Shown here in pieces: positions 15,661 to 23,193 of a stretch of 31,666 nucleotides of DNA. The notes below the pieces were generated by a model. That model saw only the letters and a program-made list of their open reading frames with translations, made no database searches and was not told the DNA's origin. Origin of the DNA: JAMXLO01 sp041487355 (lineage in GTDB: Bacteria; Pseudomonadota; Alphaproteobacteria; Acetobacterales; Acetobacteraceae); NCBI GenBank assembly GCA_041487355.1, contig JBGPND010000041.1, forward strand, positions 1 through 31,666, in the 5' to 3' direction. The position numbers and the translations under genes are program-made. Position 1 is the first letter of the stretch; each line of letters opens with the position of its first letter.

Positions 15661-15999
15661 GTGATGTTCGGGGCTGTCGCGGGCGCTGGACAACTGGCAT
15701 ACTTGCGCCCGCACGTCCCGGTTACCGACGCACTTCTCGAAGCATTGCAGGCGAGCGGTACAGCGATTGAGAACCGGCTCCGCTTCGCCGGCCCATGTTT
15801 TGGCGAGCGATGCGTTCAATGGTCGGAAGGGCGGTGCGGCCTGATCGACCGCATCGTCGCCGCGCCGGCGCCAGAACAAACCGAGCTGGATGGCTTGCCC
15901 CGATGCGGTATCCGCAGCACCTGCCGCTGGTTCGCACAGCATGCGGCGGCGGCGTGCCATGCCTGTCCAACGGTGATCCGCAAGCCGGCTGCCGAATAG
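15661..15999 (+). CDS. Small cysteine-rich protein of unknown function
   Basis: 112 aa (GTG 15661; ATG 15664 is as likely). The C-terminal two thirds hold an ordered cysteine pattern: GPCFGERCVQWSEGRCGLIDRI, then LPRCGIRSTCRWFAQ, then ACHACPTVIRK: seven cysteines with C-x4-C, C-x4-C and C-x2-C spacings. Such spacing suggests metal (Zn or Fe-S) binding, which is inferred only. The antisense frame is also open but shows no family features. I do not recognise the family by name, although the RCxW...CPxV pattern looks conserved rather than random. Possible partner of the 80-aa protein upstream. Confidence 0.6.
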   Translation: MMFGAVAGAGQLAYLRPHVPVTDALLEALQASGTAIENRLRFAGPCFGERCVQWSEGRCGLIDRIVAAPAPEQTELDGLPRCGIRSTCRWFAQHAAAACHACPTVIRKPAAE

Positions 16000-16087
16000 C
16001 AACCCGGCGCCATCAGCGACCTGCTGACGCGCGACGGCATCGGATGGTCGGCGCGGCAGACGGATCGAGGCACGATCGCCTGCCCCG

Positions 16088-16930
16088 CTACGCCGTTCCG
16101 CCGGCCAACCCGGAACGTAACGCCGCAGCCTCCGCGCCGCCGATGAGGCCCTGGCGCAGGAACAGGTCGATCAGCACCAGATTCACGTTGAACTTGAAGT
16201 CGTCGGTGTCGCTGACCGTCCGCATGACCCGCGCGATCGGCCACAGCTCGAACGCCTCCACCTCACCATCGGCGGCGTGGGGGCGGAAATCCTCCGGCAG
16301 ATCGAGGTCATAGCAGTGCAGGCGGTCGCGGCGGAGGCCCTCGGGGCGCTCCATCGCATAGTCGATTACCGCCACGGGCACCGCCTGGCCAGCCAGTGAC
16401 GCAGGAATGGCGGCCTCCTCCTCCGCCTCCTTCACCAGGGTCTCGGCAGGGGTCAGGCCGGCAGGCACGCCACCGGCGACGATGTGGTCGAGCTTGCCGG
16501 GGTCGAGCAGCTTGTTGGCCGCCCGGCGGGCGATCCACACGTGGATGCCGTCGGAGCGGTGGACCAGGCCGTTCACATGCACACCCACCGCCATGACGCC
16601 AAAACTCGGCAACGCGCCGCGGTCGAGCCGTGCCAGCACCGGCCCCTCGGGCTCGGCGCGGACGTCGAAGTCTTCGCGACGCCAGCGATAGTAGCCCTCC
16701 ACTGCCAGTTGGCGGGCTATCGCCGGTAGTTGCGTGCCGTCGGTCAGGGTGATGCCGGCGGCGTCGGCGCTGATCCCGGGGAATTTCGCCAATGCCTTGG
16801 CGAGCACCGGCTTCACCCAGCCGACCTGGGCCGAGCCGATGCGGAACGGCAAACGGTCCCCGGGCAGGTGCGCATTGTTGCAGGCGCGAAGGTGGTGAAG
16901 GAACCCGGTCTCTATCGCCTCGCTAGCCAT
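16088..16930 (-). CDS. NUDIX hydrolase with DUF4743 N-terminal domain
   Basis: 280 aa from ATG 16930 (MASEAIETGFLHHLRACN), preceded by AGGCGAGG. The N-terminal DUF4743-like part (about 1-110) is followed by a NUDIX domain with box GGVPAGLTPAETLVKEAEEEA (about residue 160 on), close to GX5EX7REUXEEXGU with Lys for Arg. This architecture occurs in the eukaryotic and bacterial proteins related to the C-terminal-Nudix thiamine pyrophosphokinase-like family; the bacterial substrate is uncertain, probably a damaged or surplus nucleoside-diphosphate-linked compound. It is divergent from the ABC exporter gene with only 35 bp between the longest starts, so their promoters overlap or sit inside the other gene. 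Confidence 0.85.
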   Translation of the reverse strand: MASEAIETGFLHHLRACNNAHLPGDRLPFRIGSAQVGWVKPVLAKALAKFPGISADAAGITLTDGTQLPAIARQLAVEGYYRWRREDFDVRAEPEGPVLARLDRGALPSFGVMAVGVHVNGLVHRSDGIHVWIARRAANKLLDPGKLDHIVAGGVPAGLTPAETLVKEAEEEAAIPASLAGQAVPVAVIDYAMERPEGLRRDRLHCYDLDLPEDFRPHAADGEVEAFELWPIARVMRTVSDTDDFKFNVNLVLIDLFLRQGLIGGAEAAALRSGLAGGTA

Positions 16931-16965
16931 GGCCTCGCCTTTCAAACGTCGCCTCTGCATGCCAC

Positions 16966-18834
16966 ATGTCGGGGATGACACGAACCCGCCCCGGCGAGGC
17001 GCCTGCCCTCACTCTGCCACGCCTTCAGCGCTCCGGTATGGCGACGGTTCGCTCCCTGTTGCCCTTCCTGTGGCCGGAACACGATATGGGCGCGAGGGCC
17101 AGGGTGGTCATGGCAATGGGCCTCCTGGTATTCGCCAAGGTGGCGACGGTCTACGTGCCGATCGTCTATGGCCGCATCGTCGATGCGCTGGCGCCGAAGG
17201 ATGCCACCGCGCTGCTGGCGATCCCAATGGCGCTGGTCATCGCATACGGTCTGCTGCGGGTCGCTTCGGCTGCATCCGGCGAGCTGCGCGACGCGCTGTT
17301 CGCCAAGGTGCAGCAGCGCGCGGTGCGTGTGGCGGCGCTGCGTACCTTCCGCCATCTGCATGCGCTCAGCCTGCGCTTTCACCTCGATCGGCAGACCGGG
17401 GGGTTGGCCCGTGCACTCGATCGCGGCATGGCGGGCATCCAGTCGGTGCTGCGGCTCGCGGTGTTCAATGTGGTGCCGACGCTGATCGAGCTGCTGCTGG
17501 TCACCGCGATCATCTGGCACATGTTCGACTGGCGCTTCGCGGCGATCACCTTTGCCGCGGTGGTGAGCTATGCCGTTTTCACCATGATCTTCGCCGGCTG
17601 GCGCGCGCGGGCGCGTCGGGCGATGAACGACACCGACAATGATGCCTCCACCAAGGCATTGGACAGCCTGCTCAACTTCGAGACGGTGAAATACTTCGGC
17701 AACGAGCCGCACGAGGCGGGCCGCTACGACGCCGCATTGGCGCGCTATGAGCGGGCAGCCGTGCGCGTGCAGGTCTCGTTGAATCTGCTGAACATCGGCC
17801 AGGCCTGCATCATCGCCCTGGGTCTGACGCTGATCATGTCGATGGCGGCGCGCGATGTCGCCGCCGGCACGATGACGGTCGGTCAGTTCGTGCTGGTGAA
17901 TACCTACCTCATGCAGCTCTATCAGCCGCTGGGGTTCCTCGGCATGGTCTACATGACGATCAGGCAGGGCATCGTCGACATGCAGCAGATGTTCCGTCTG
18001 CTCGAGGAGGAACAGGAGATCGCCGATCGACCGGGAGCGACGGCGCTGGCGGCGCACCTGGCCGACGGCCCCGCGGGCGAGGTGCGGTTCGAGGACGTGC
18101 ATTTTGGCTACCGGCCGGATCGCGCGATTCTCAAGGGTGTCGATTTCACCGTGCCCGCGGGCGGTCGGCTCGCCATCGTCGGCCAGACGGGCGCCGGCAA
18201 ATCCACCATCAGCCGGCTGCTGTTCCGCTTCTACGATGTCACACAGGGCCGCATCCTGATCGACGGCCAGGACATCCGTGACGTGACGCAGGAGAGCCTG
18301 CGCGCGGCGATCGGCGTGGTGCCGCAGGACACCGTGCTGTTCAACGACACGATCCGCTACAACATCGCCTATGGCCGGCCCGGCGCGACGCAGGACGAGA
18401 TCGAGCATGCCGCGCGCCTGGCGCAGGTGCATGATTTCGTCGTGAGCCTGCCGGAGGGGTATGAGACGAAGGTGGGCGAGCGCGGGCTGAAGCTGTCGGG
18501 CGGCGAGAAGCAGCGCGTGGCGATCGCGCGCACCATCCTGAAGGACCCGCGCATCCTGATCCTGGACGAGGCAACCAGTGCGCTCGATACGCGCACGGAG
18601 CAGGACATCCAGACGGCGCTGCGCGCGGTGGCACGGCATCGCACCACGCTGGTGATCGCGCATCGGCTGTCCACTGTGGTGGACGCGGACGAGATCATCG
18701 TCCTGCGGGACGGCCGCGTGGCGGAGCGCGGCCGGCATTCGGCGCTGCTGGCGCGCGACGGGCTGTATGCGCGCATGTGGTCGCTGCAGGCCGAGCAGGA
18801 ACAGACGGAGCCCGAGACCGAAGTCGCGGGCTGA
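16966..18834 (+). CDS. Atm1/HMT1-type ABC exporter (fused permease-ATPase)
   Basis: 622 aa from ATG 16966; starts at 16975 and 17038 are also possible. Six-helix exporter domain (about residues 30-320, e.g. VVMAMGLLVFAKVATVYVPIVYGRIVDAL and NTYLMQLYQPLGFLGMVY), then the ATPase: Walker A GQTGAGKST (406-414), signature LSGGEKQR (510-517), Walker B ILILDEATSALD (D534/E535), and the switch His in IAHRLST. The TYLMQLYQPLGFLGMVYR-like segment and KYFGNEPHEAGRYD are typical of mitochondrial Atm1 and alphaproteobacterial homologues, which export glutathione-linked sulfur or metal compounds. It functions as a homodimer in the inner membrane. Followed after 21 bp by a small gene. Confidence 0.92.
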   Translation: MSGMTRTRPGEAPALTLPRLQRSGMATVRSLLPFLWPEHDMGARARVVMAMGLLVFAKVATVYVPIVYGRIVDALAPKDATALLAIPMALVIAYGLLRVASAASGELRDALFAKVQQRAVRVAALRTFRHLHALSLRFHLDRQTGGLARALDRGMAGIQSVLRLAVFNVVPTLIELLLVTAIIWHMFDWRFAAITFAAVVSYAVFTMIFAGWRARARRAMNDTDNDASTKALDSLLNFETVKYFGNEPHEAGRYDAALARYERAAVRVQVSLNLLNIGQACIIALGLTLIMSMAARDVAAGTMTVGQFVLVNTYLMQLYQPLGFLGMVYMTIRQGIVDMQQMFRLLEEEQEIADRPGATALAAHLADGPAGEVRFEDVHFGYRPDRAILKGVDFTVPAGGRLAIVGQTGAGKSTISRLLFRFYDVTQGRILIDGQDIRDVTQESLRAAIGVVPQDTVLFNDTIRYNIAYGRPGATQDEIEHAARLAQVHDFVVSLPEGYETKVGERGLKLSGGEKQRVAIARTILKDPRILILDEATSALDTRTEQDIQTALRAVARHRTTLVIAHRLSTVVDADEIIVLRDGRVAERGRHSALLARDGLYARMWSLQAEQEQTEPETEVAG

Positions 18835-18855
18835 GGCATGGAAGGAGCGTAAGCG

Positions 18856-19107
18856 ATGGTGACGGGCCCTGATATCGGCGACCAACCGCCGGCCGACCTG
18901 GGTCACGCGGGCGCGGTGGTCGACAAGGCGATCGAGTACATGGTGGGGCAGAACATCGGCTCGCTGTCGATCGCCTCGGCGTTGCTGGGCGGTGCGCTTG
19001 CGTTGCTGGCCCGCAGCGTCGCCGACGAGGCGATCGTGCAGGTCCTGAACAACGCGATCGCCAGCGTGCGCGCCGGCGAACTGCGCCAGGACGGCACGCC
19101 GCAGTAA
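18856..19107 (+). CDS. Small hypothetical protein downstream of the ABC exporter
   Basis: 83 aa, ATG 18856 preceded by GGAAGGAG. One hydrophobic segment (about residues 34-53, IGSLSIASALLGGALALLAR) suggests a single membrane helix; the rest is short and acidic or neutral. Only 21 bp after the exporter stop, so it is probably co-transcribed and may be an accessory subunit. Family not recognised. It converges on metW (20 bp apart). Confidence 0.65.
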   Translation: MVTGPDIGDQPPADLGHAGAVVDKAIEYMVGQNIGSLSIASALLGGALALLARSVADEAIVQVLNNAIASVRAGELRQDGTPQ

Positions 19108-19127
19108 CGATGCGACCGGTGCGCCGG

Positions 19128-19766
19128 CTACGCGCGCCGCAGCAGGAACAGACCCTGCTCGCCGAACAGGTTCGCCATACGAGGAAACCGCCGCCACGGC
19201 GTCCGCCCGCCTTCGTCGTCGGCGGCGAGCCAGCTTTCCAACGCGTAGCCGTCATGCGCGCACAGGTCGAAGAAGTCGCGGATCGTGCAGGGATGGATGT
19301 TGGGCGTCTCGTACCACGGCCGGTCCCAGGTCTTCGTCATCGGCATCCGCCCGGTGCTGAGCAACTGCCAGCGCAACTGCCAGTGGCCGAAATTCGGGAA
19401 GCTGACGATCGCACGCGTGCCGATGCGCAGCATCTGGCGCAGCACCGCGCGCGGCCGCTCCACCGCCTGCAGCGTGCGCGACAGTACCACGTAGTCGAAC
19501 GCACTGTCCGGATAGTGCGCCAGGTCGGTGTCGGCGTCGCCGTGCATCACCGGCAGCCCGTGCGCCACCGCGCGCGTCACCTCCGCCATGTCGATCTCGA
19601 TGCCGCGCGCGTCGCAGCCCTTGGTGCGGAACAGGTGGTCGATCAGCATGCCGTCGCCGCAGCCGATATCCAGCACGCGCGCGCCTGGCGCGATCATCTC
19701 GGCGATCAGCCGCAGGTCGACCCGCATGTTCTTGGCGACGAAGCGGACCGGGTCGTGTGTGCTCAT
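19128..19766 (-). CDS. metW: Methionine biosynthesis protein MetW
   Basis: 212 aa from ATG 19766. A class I methyltransferase-like fold with SAM motif VLDIGCGDGMLIDHL (residues about 31-45), GIEIDMAEV, YPDSAFDYVVLSRTLQAVERP and FPNFGHWQLRWQLLSTGRMP: strongly MetW. MetW acts with MetX in homoserine O-acylation in many proteobacteria and is normally encoded immediately downstream of metX. Here it follows an enoyl-CoA hydratase gene by 2 bp and lies 5.3 kb from metX. It is predicted to be co-transcribed with the hydratase gene instead. Confidence 0.93.
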   Translation of the reverse strand: MSTHDPVRFVAKNMRVDLRLIAEMIAPGARVLDIGCGDGMLIDHLFRTKGCDARGIEIDMAEVTRAVAHGLPVMHGDADTDLAHYPDSAFDYVVLSRTLQAVERPRAVLRQMLRIGTRAIVSFPNFGHWQLRWQLLSTGRMPMTKTWDRPWYETPNIHPCTIRDFFDLCAHDGYALESWLAADDEGGRTPWRRFPRMANLFGEQGLFLLRRA

Positions 19767-19768
19767 GG

Positions 19769-20572
19769 TCAGCCCTTCAGCGTGTCGAGCGTGGGAAGCC
19801 GGAAGCGATCCTGCGGATCGTCCCAGCCCTTGAACCGCGGCGCGCGCTTCTCGGCGAACGCCGCCCGCGATTCCATCAGGTCGCTCTTCGCGCCGTGCTC
19901 GTGCAGCGCGGCCGCCAGGCGCTGCAGCTCCGCCGCCGGAGCCGGACGCATCTGGCGCATCATGTGCACGGTGTTGACGCGCGAGGCCGGTGGCAGGGTC
20001 AGCAGGTGCTCGGCCATGGCGAGCGCACTCGGCATGAGTTCGTCGGGCGCGACCAGGCGGTTGAGGAAGCCAACGTCGTAAAAACGTTCGGCGGTGAAGC
20101 GGAAGCCGAGCGCCATTTCCATGGCGATTGGATAGGGCACGTTGGCGACGTGGCCGTGATTGTAGCCGCCGAGCAGCCAGCGCTTGGCTTCCGAGACCTC
20201 GAAGATGGCGCCGCGTGCGGCCACGCGCAGATCGGTGCGTTCGACCAGCATGAAGCCGCCGCCCATCGCGAAGCCGTTGACCGCGGCGATGACCGGCTTC
20301 TCCAGGGCACCGGACATGAACGGGTCTTCGATGGCCGGCCGCCGCCCGCCGGGCGCGCCGTTCTGCAGCGATTCCTTCATGTCCTCGCCGGCGCAGAACG
20401 CCTGGCCGGTGCCGGTGAAGATGGCGACCTCCAGTTGGTCGCTGTGGCGGAATTCGGTCCAGGTTTCGGCGAGCCGGGTGCGCATCTCGTGGTTGAGCGC
20501 GTTGAGCCGTTCGGGCCGGTTCATCCGCACCACCAGGATCTGTCCGTGGCGCTCGGTTTCGACGACTTGCAT
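19769..20572 (-). CDS. Enoyl-CoA hydratase/isomerase family protein
   Basis: 267 aa from ATG 20572, with AAGGAG well spaced upstream. Crotonase fold: VVRMNRPERLNALNHEMRTRL, oxyanion-hole strands with AFCAGEDMKE and AAVNGFAMGGGFMLVERTDL, then IFEVSEAKRWLLGGYNHGHV. Of the two catalytic glutamates in classical hydratases, the second (FEVSE) appears kept, while the following region (RWLLGGYNHG) differs from the usual GLIPGAGGT. The substrate and even the hydratase activity are therefore uncertain. Two bp before metW, the same transcript. Confidence 0.88.
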   Translation of the reverse strand: MQVVETERHGQILVVRMNRPERLNALNHEMRTRLAETWTEFRHSDQLEVAIFTGTGQAFCAGEDMKESLQNGAPGGRRPAIEDPFMSGALEKPVIAAVNGFAMGGGFMLVERTDLRVAARGAIFEVSEAKRWLLGGYNHGHVANVPYPIAMEMALGFRFTAERFYDVGFLNRLVAPDELMPSALAMAEHLLTLPPASRVNTVHMMRQMRPAPAAELQRLAAALHEHGAKSDLMESRAAFAEKRAPRFKGWDDPQDRFRLPTLDTLKG

Positions 20573-21016
20573 GGGGTGGTCTCCTTTGGCGCCAGGGATC
20601 GGGGGGCGGCAGAGAGGGTACCAGCCCGGGGGCGGTGAGCAAGCGGTAGTGGCAGCATGGACTTGCTTGGGTAATTGGGCGGTCGGTGCGATCACCAAGC
20701 ACACCACGTGCAACGTCGGCGCTCCGCAGGCACCGTACAGGCCCAAGCGGGTCGTGCTTCCGTTTTACTTTCATTGCATTGACATCGTGAAAGAGATATG
20801 CAATCCATTGCGTTCAGGCGGCTCAGATGAGCAGCGGTCGAGAGTTAGTCCCGGGCACCAACGTCGCTGAACTTTCGGTCGTTGGCCGGTATCCGGGAAT
20901 CCCTCAGGGTGCGCCTTGGGCCAATCCAAAACGGCGGCGCCCCTAAGCACGCGCACAGCGGCGTTCCCACCGCCAGTGCCGCTGAAGATGGCTCGGAAAG
21001 GAGACGGGGGCTGAGC
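20573..21016. other. Divergent intergenic region, no convincing gene
   Basis: 444 bp between the divergent hydratase and Xre genes. Open frames here have no ribosome-binding site or family features. It contains the candidate operator/promoter at 20773-20804 and, near the end, the AAGGAG of the Xre gene (about 20998). Upstream extension of the Xre frame to 20882 looks spurious. Confidence 0.5.
20773..20804 (+). promoter_or_regulatory. Candidate operator/promoter of the Xre-RES operon
   Basis: ATTGCAT (20773-20779) and ATGCAAT (20798-20804) form a 7-bp perfect dyad around 18 nt. A TTGACA box (20779-20784) overlaps the left arm; AATCCA 17 nt later is a poor -10. The AT-rich patch stands out in GC-rich sequence. 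Antitoxins of this class repress their own operon, so a dyad upstream is expected, but the distance to the gene (over 200 bp) is long. Confidence 0.3.
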
Positions 21017-21355
21017 ATGTCGACCGCAGTCACTAGAATCCTCGAGCACCTCCGCGACGATGGCGGCTTGCAGGGCAAGGACATCGCCAACATCGTGGCG
21101 GTATCACCGGCCACTGTGTCGCGATGGTCAAGCGGGAAAGCGACGCCCGATCTGCGCACGCAGACGGTCATCGCAGAACTTCGGTACGTCGTGGACCGGC
21201 TAAATGATTTCTACACGCCCGATGAGACGCGCATCTGGTTGCATACAGCTCACCAGATGCTCAAGGGGGAGCGTGCCATTGATCTCATCAACGCCGGACG
21301 CACGGAAGAGGTGCTCGCGGTGATCGAGAGCCTGGACACAGGAGCCTTCACCTAG
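21017..21355 (+). CDS. Xre/MbcA/ParS-type antitoxin
   Basis: 112 aa from ATG 21017 (MSTAVTRILEHLRDDGG). An N-terminal helix-turn-helix (GKDIANIVAVSPATVSRWSSGKATPD) is followed by the DUF2384-like toxin-binding part (LNDFYTPDETRIWLHTAHQML, then AIDLINAGRTEEVLAVIESLDTGAFT). This is the standard antitoxin of Xre-RES systems; the C-terminus plugs the toxin active site and the N-terminus autoregulates. The stop TAG abuts the GTG start of the RES gene. Confidence 0.9.
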   Translation: MSTAVTRILEHLRDDGGLQGKDIANIVAVSPATVSRWSSGKATPDLRTQTVIAELRYVVDRLNDFYTPDETRIWLHTAHQMLKGERAIDLINAGRTEEVLAVIESLDTGAFT

Positions 21356-21931
21356 GTGCCACAAGGCCCGCGGCGTGCGCGTGATCTGCGCCTCCTGGAT
21401 CAGGTGGACGCCTACCCGCGTCGCTCCCATACAGGCCTTCTGTGGCGTGTCGTCCGTGACGGGCGCGATCCTCTGCAGGGCGGCAGAGCTGCCAGTCGAT
21501 GGTGCAATGGACGGTTCGACGTTCTGTACACCAGTCTGGAGCGCGAGGGAGCAATTGCGGAGGTGTATGCGCTGCTCAGTTTGCAGCCAGTCTTTCCGTC
21601 CAAGATCACCTTCCATGTTCACTGTTTACGCGTCTCGGTCCAGCAGTCCCTTCACTTGGCCGAGCTGCCCACACTCGCAAGGCTAGGCGTCGATATCGAT
21701 CGCTATCAGGAGCGGGACTACGCGAAGACGCAGGACATTGCTGACGCAGCCTATTTCTTGGATTTCGACGGGCTTTTCGTACCGAGCGCACGTTGGCCAT
21801 GCACGAACGCAGTCCTGTTTACAGACAGGATCGAGCCCGCGTGCCTGTCGATTGACGCTACCGAGCCGAAACCAATCGATTGGCGCAGTTGGCGTCGTCG
21901 AACTCGACCAGGCGGTAGAGCTCAACGGTGA
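21356..21931 (+). CDS. RES-domain toxin (NAD+-degrading type)
   Basis: 191 aa, GTG start at 21356 directly after the antitoxin stop, AGGAG 11 nt upstream. RES-domain features: LLWRVV (R31), SRWCNGRFDVLYTS (R48, Y58, S60), EGAIAEVYALL (E69) and DFDGLFVPSARWPCTNAVLF (S144). R31, Y58, E69 and S144 correspond in order to the Arg/Tyr/Glu/Ser set of RES active sites. Characterised RES toxins deplete NAD+. The core looks complete, so the Xre-RES pair is probably functional. The basic tail (WRSWRRRTRPGGRAQR) is longer than usual. Confidence 0.88.
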   Translation: MPQGPRRARDLRLLDQVDAYPRRSHTGLLWRVVRDGRDPLQGGRAASRWCNGRFDVLYTSLEREGAIAEVYALLSLQPVFPSKITFHVHCLRVSVQQSLHLAELPTLARLGVDIDRYQERDYAKTQDIADAAYFLDFDGLFVPSARWPCTNAVLFTDRIEPACLSIDATEPKPIDWRSWRRRTRPGGRAQR

Positions 21932-22122
21932 TGGACGCACGTCTAGTTCGAAACATGTCTGACGGTCAGACACAGTTGCGAGCTGGCCCCAACCCAGCCG
22001 AAGCCTTGCCGAAGCCCTGCAAGGCTTGCCAAGCTCAGCCCCAGGCAGCCGACCAAACTGCAATCACCGGTCGACACCGGTCGATCGTGACAACTCCAAC
22101 CACAGGACGGGAGGGCGATCTC

Positions 22123-23172
22123 ATGGCAACCAGCGGGGTGAACGACCAGCGATCCTACATCTACCTCGGCCTGGCCGGCGAAACCGGGCGCGGCCGGGTG
22201 GTGCAGTCCGGCCTCTACCGCCTGGCCGACGGCAGCGACGAATGGGACACACTACAGCGCGGCCTCCCTGAGGCGCCCGCGGTGCGCGCCCTGGCGGTGC
22301 ACCCGCTGCACCCCGACATCGTCTACGCCGGCACGCAATCCGGGCCGTATCGCAGCGCCGACCGCGGTGAGCACTGGGAGAAAATCAACATCCCCGACCA
22401 CGGCCTGCCGGTCTGGTCATTCCTGTTCCACCCGCACGATCCCGACGTGATCTTCGTCGGCTACGAGAACTGCGAGATCTACCGCAGCGACGATGCCGGC
22501 GAACGCTGGACTCGCCTGCCAGTCAGCGTGCGCTTCCCCGAGATCACCACCGCGCCGGGCGCCAACCCGGCGAAGCGCGTGCTGATGCTGGACGCCAGCG
22601 TCAGCGAGCCGGACCACCTGTACGCCGCCATCGAGGTCGGCGGCACCATCCGCTCCACCGACGGCGGCGAGCACTGGGAGAACCTGAGTCACGGCCAGTA
22701 CCTCAACGACGACGCGGTCGACATGCACGGCGTGCTGGCCAGCCGCTGGCGGCCCGGCACGGTGTTCGGCATCGGCCGCGCCGGCATGTTCCATAGCGCC
22801 GACGGTGGCGACCATTGGCGGCACGTGAAGCTGGAGCCGCTCAATGCCAAGGGGCAGATCTATTGCCGCGACATTCGCGAGGTGCCGGGCAATCCGCGCA
22901 AGCTGTTCGTGGCGGCGGGGAGCGATTTCCAGAGCGATGTCGGCGTGCTGCTGTACAGCGCCGACGGTGGCGATAGCTGGACTCGCGTCGACATGGGCCT
23001 GCGGCCGCCGCACACGATGTTCGCCCTTGCCTTCGACGAGCGCCGGCCTGCTCTCATGTCCTGCGCCACCAATGGCGGCGAGGTCTACAGCAGTCTGGAC
23101 GGCGGCGAGAGCTGGACCGCGCACAAGCCGCCGCCAGAAGGCACGCAGATCTACTCGCTCGCGCGCGGCTGA
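22123..23172 (+). CDS. Asp-box (BNR) beta-propeller protein
   Basis: 349 aa from ATG 22123, with GGGAGG upstream; the longer frame from 21928 is low-complexity and rejected. Six clear S-x-D-x-G-x-x-W Asp boxes are spaced through it: SADRGEHW, SDDAGERW, STDGGEHW, SADGGDHW, SADGGDSW and SLDGGESW, plus a degenerate first one (LADGSDEW). It is a sortilin/WD40-YVTN-BNR-like propeller. No signal peptide, so cytoplasmic. No sialidase catalytic residues are evident, so a binding or scaffold role is more likely than glycosidase. Followed after 21 bp by an acyl-CoA dehydrogenase, with which it probably forms an operon. Confidence 0.85.
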   Translation: MATSGVNDQRSYIYLGLAGETGRGRVVQSGLYRLADGSDEWDTLQRGLPEAPAVRALAVHPLHPDIVYAGTQSGPYRSADRGEHWEKINIPDHGLPVWSFLFHPHDPDVIFVGYENCEIYRSDDAGERWTRLPVSVRFPEITTAPGANPAKRVLMLDASVSEPDHLYAAIEVGGTIRSTDGGEHWENLSHGQYLNDDAVDMHGVLASRWRPGTVFGIGRAGMFHSADGGDHWRHVKLEPLNAKGQIYCRDIREVPGNPRKLFVAAGSDFQSDVGVLLYSADGGDSWTRVDMGLRPPHTMFALAFDERRPALMSCATNGGEVYSSLDGGESWTAHKPPPEGTQIYSLARG

Positions 23173-23193
23173 GCGCGGCGAGGAACCGGGCGC

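Noticed and set aside
15184..16002. 272-codon frame antisense to the two small genes
   Set aside because: No ribosome-binding site or family pattern; the sense frames show an ordered Cys pattern and a good start.
16942..19197. 751-codon open frame antisense to the ABC exporter
   Set aside because: Low-complexity His/Arg/Gln translation; the sense frame has complete ABC motifs.
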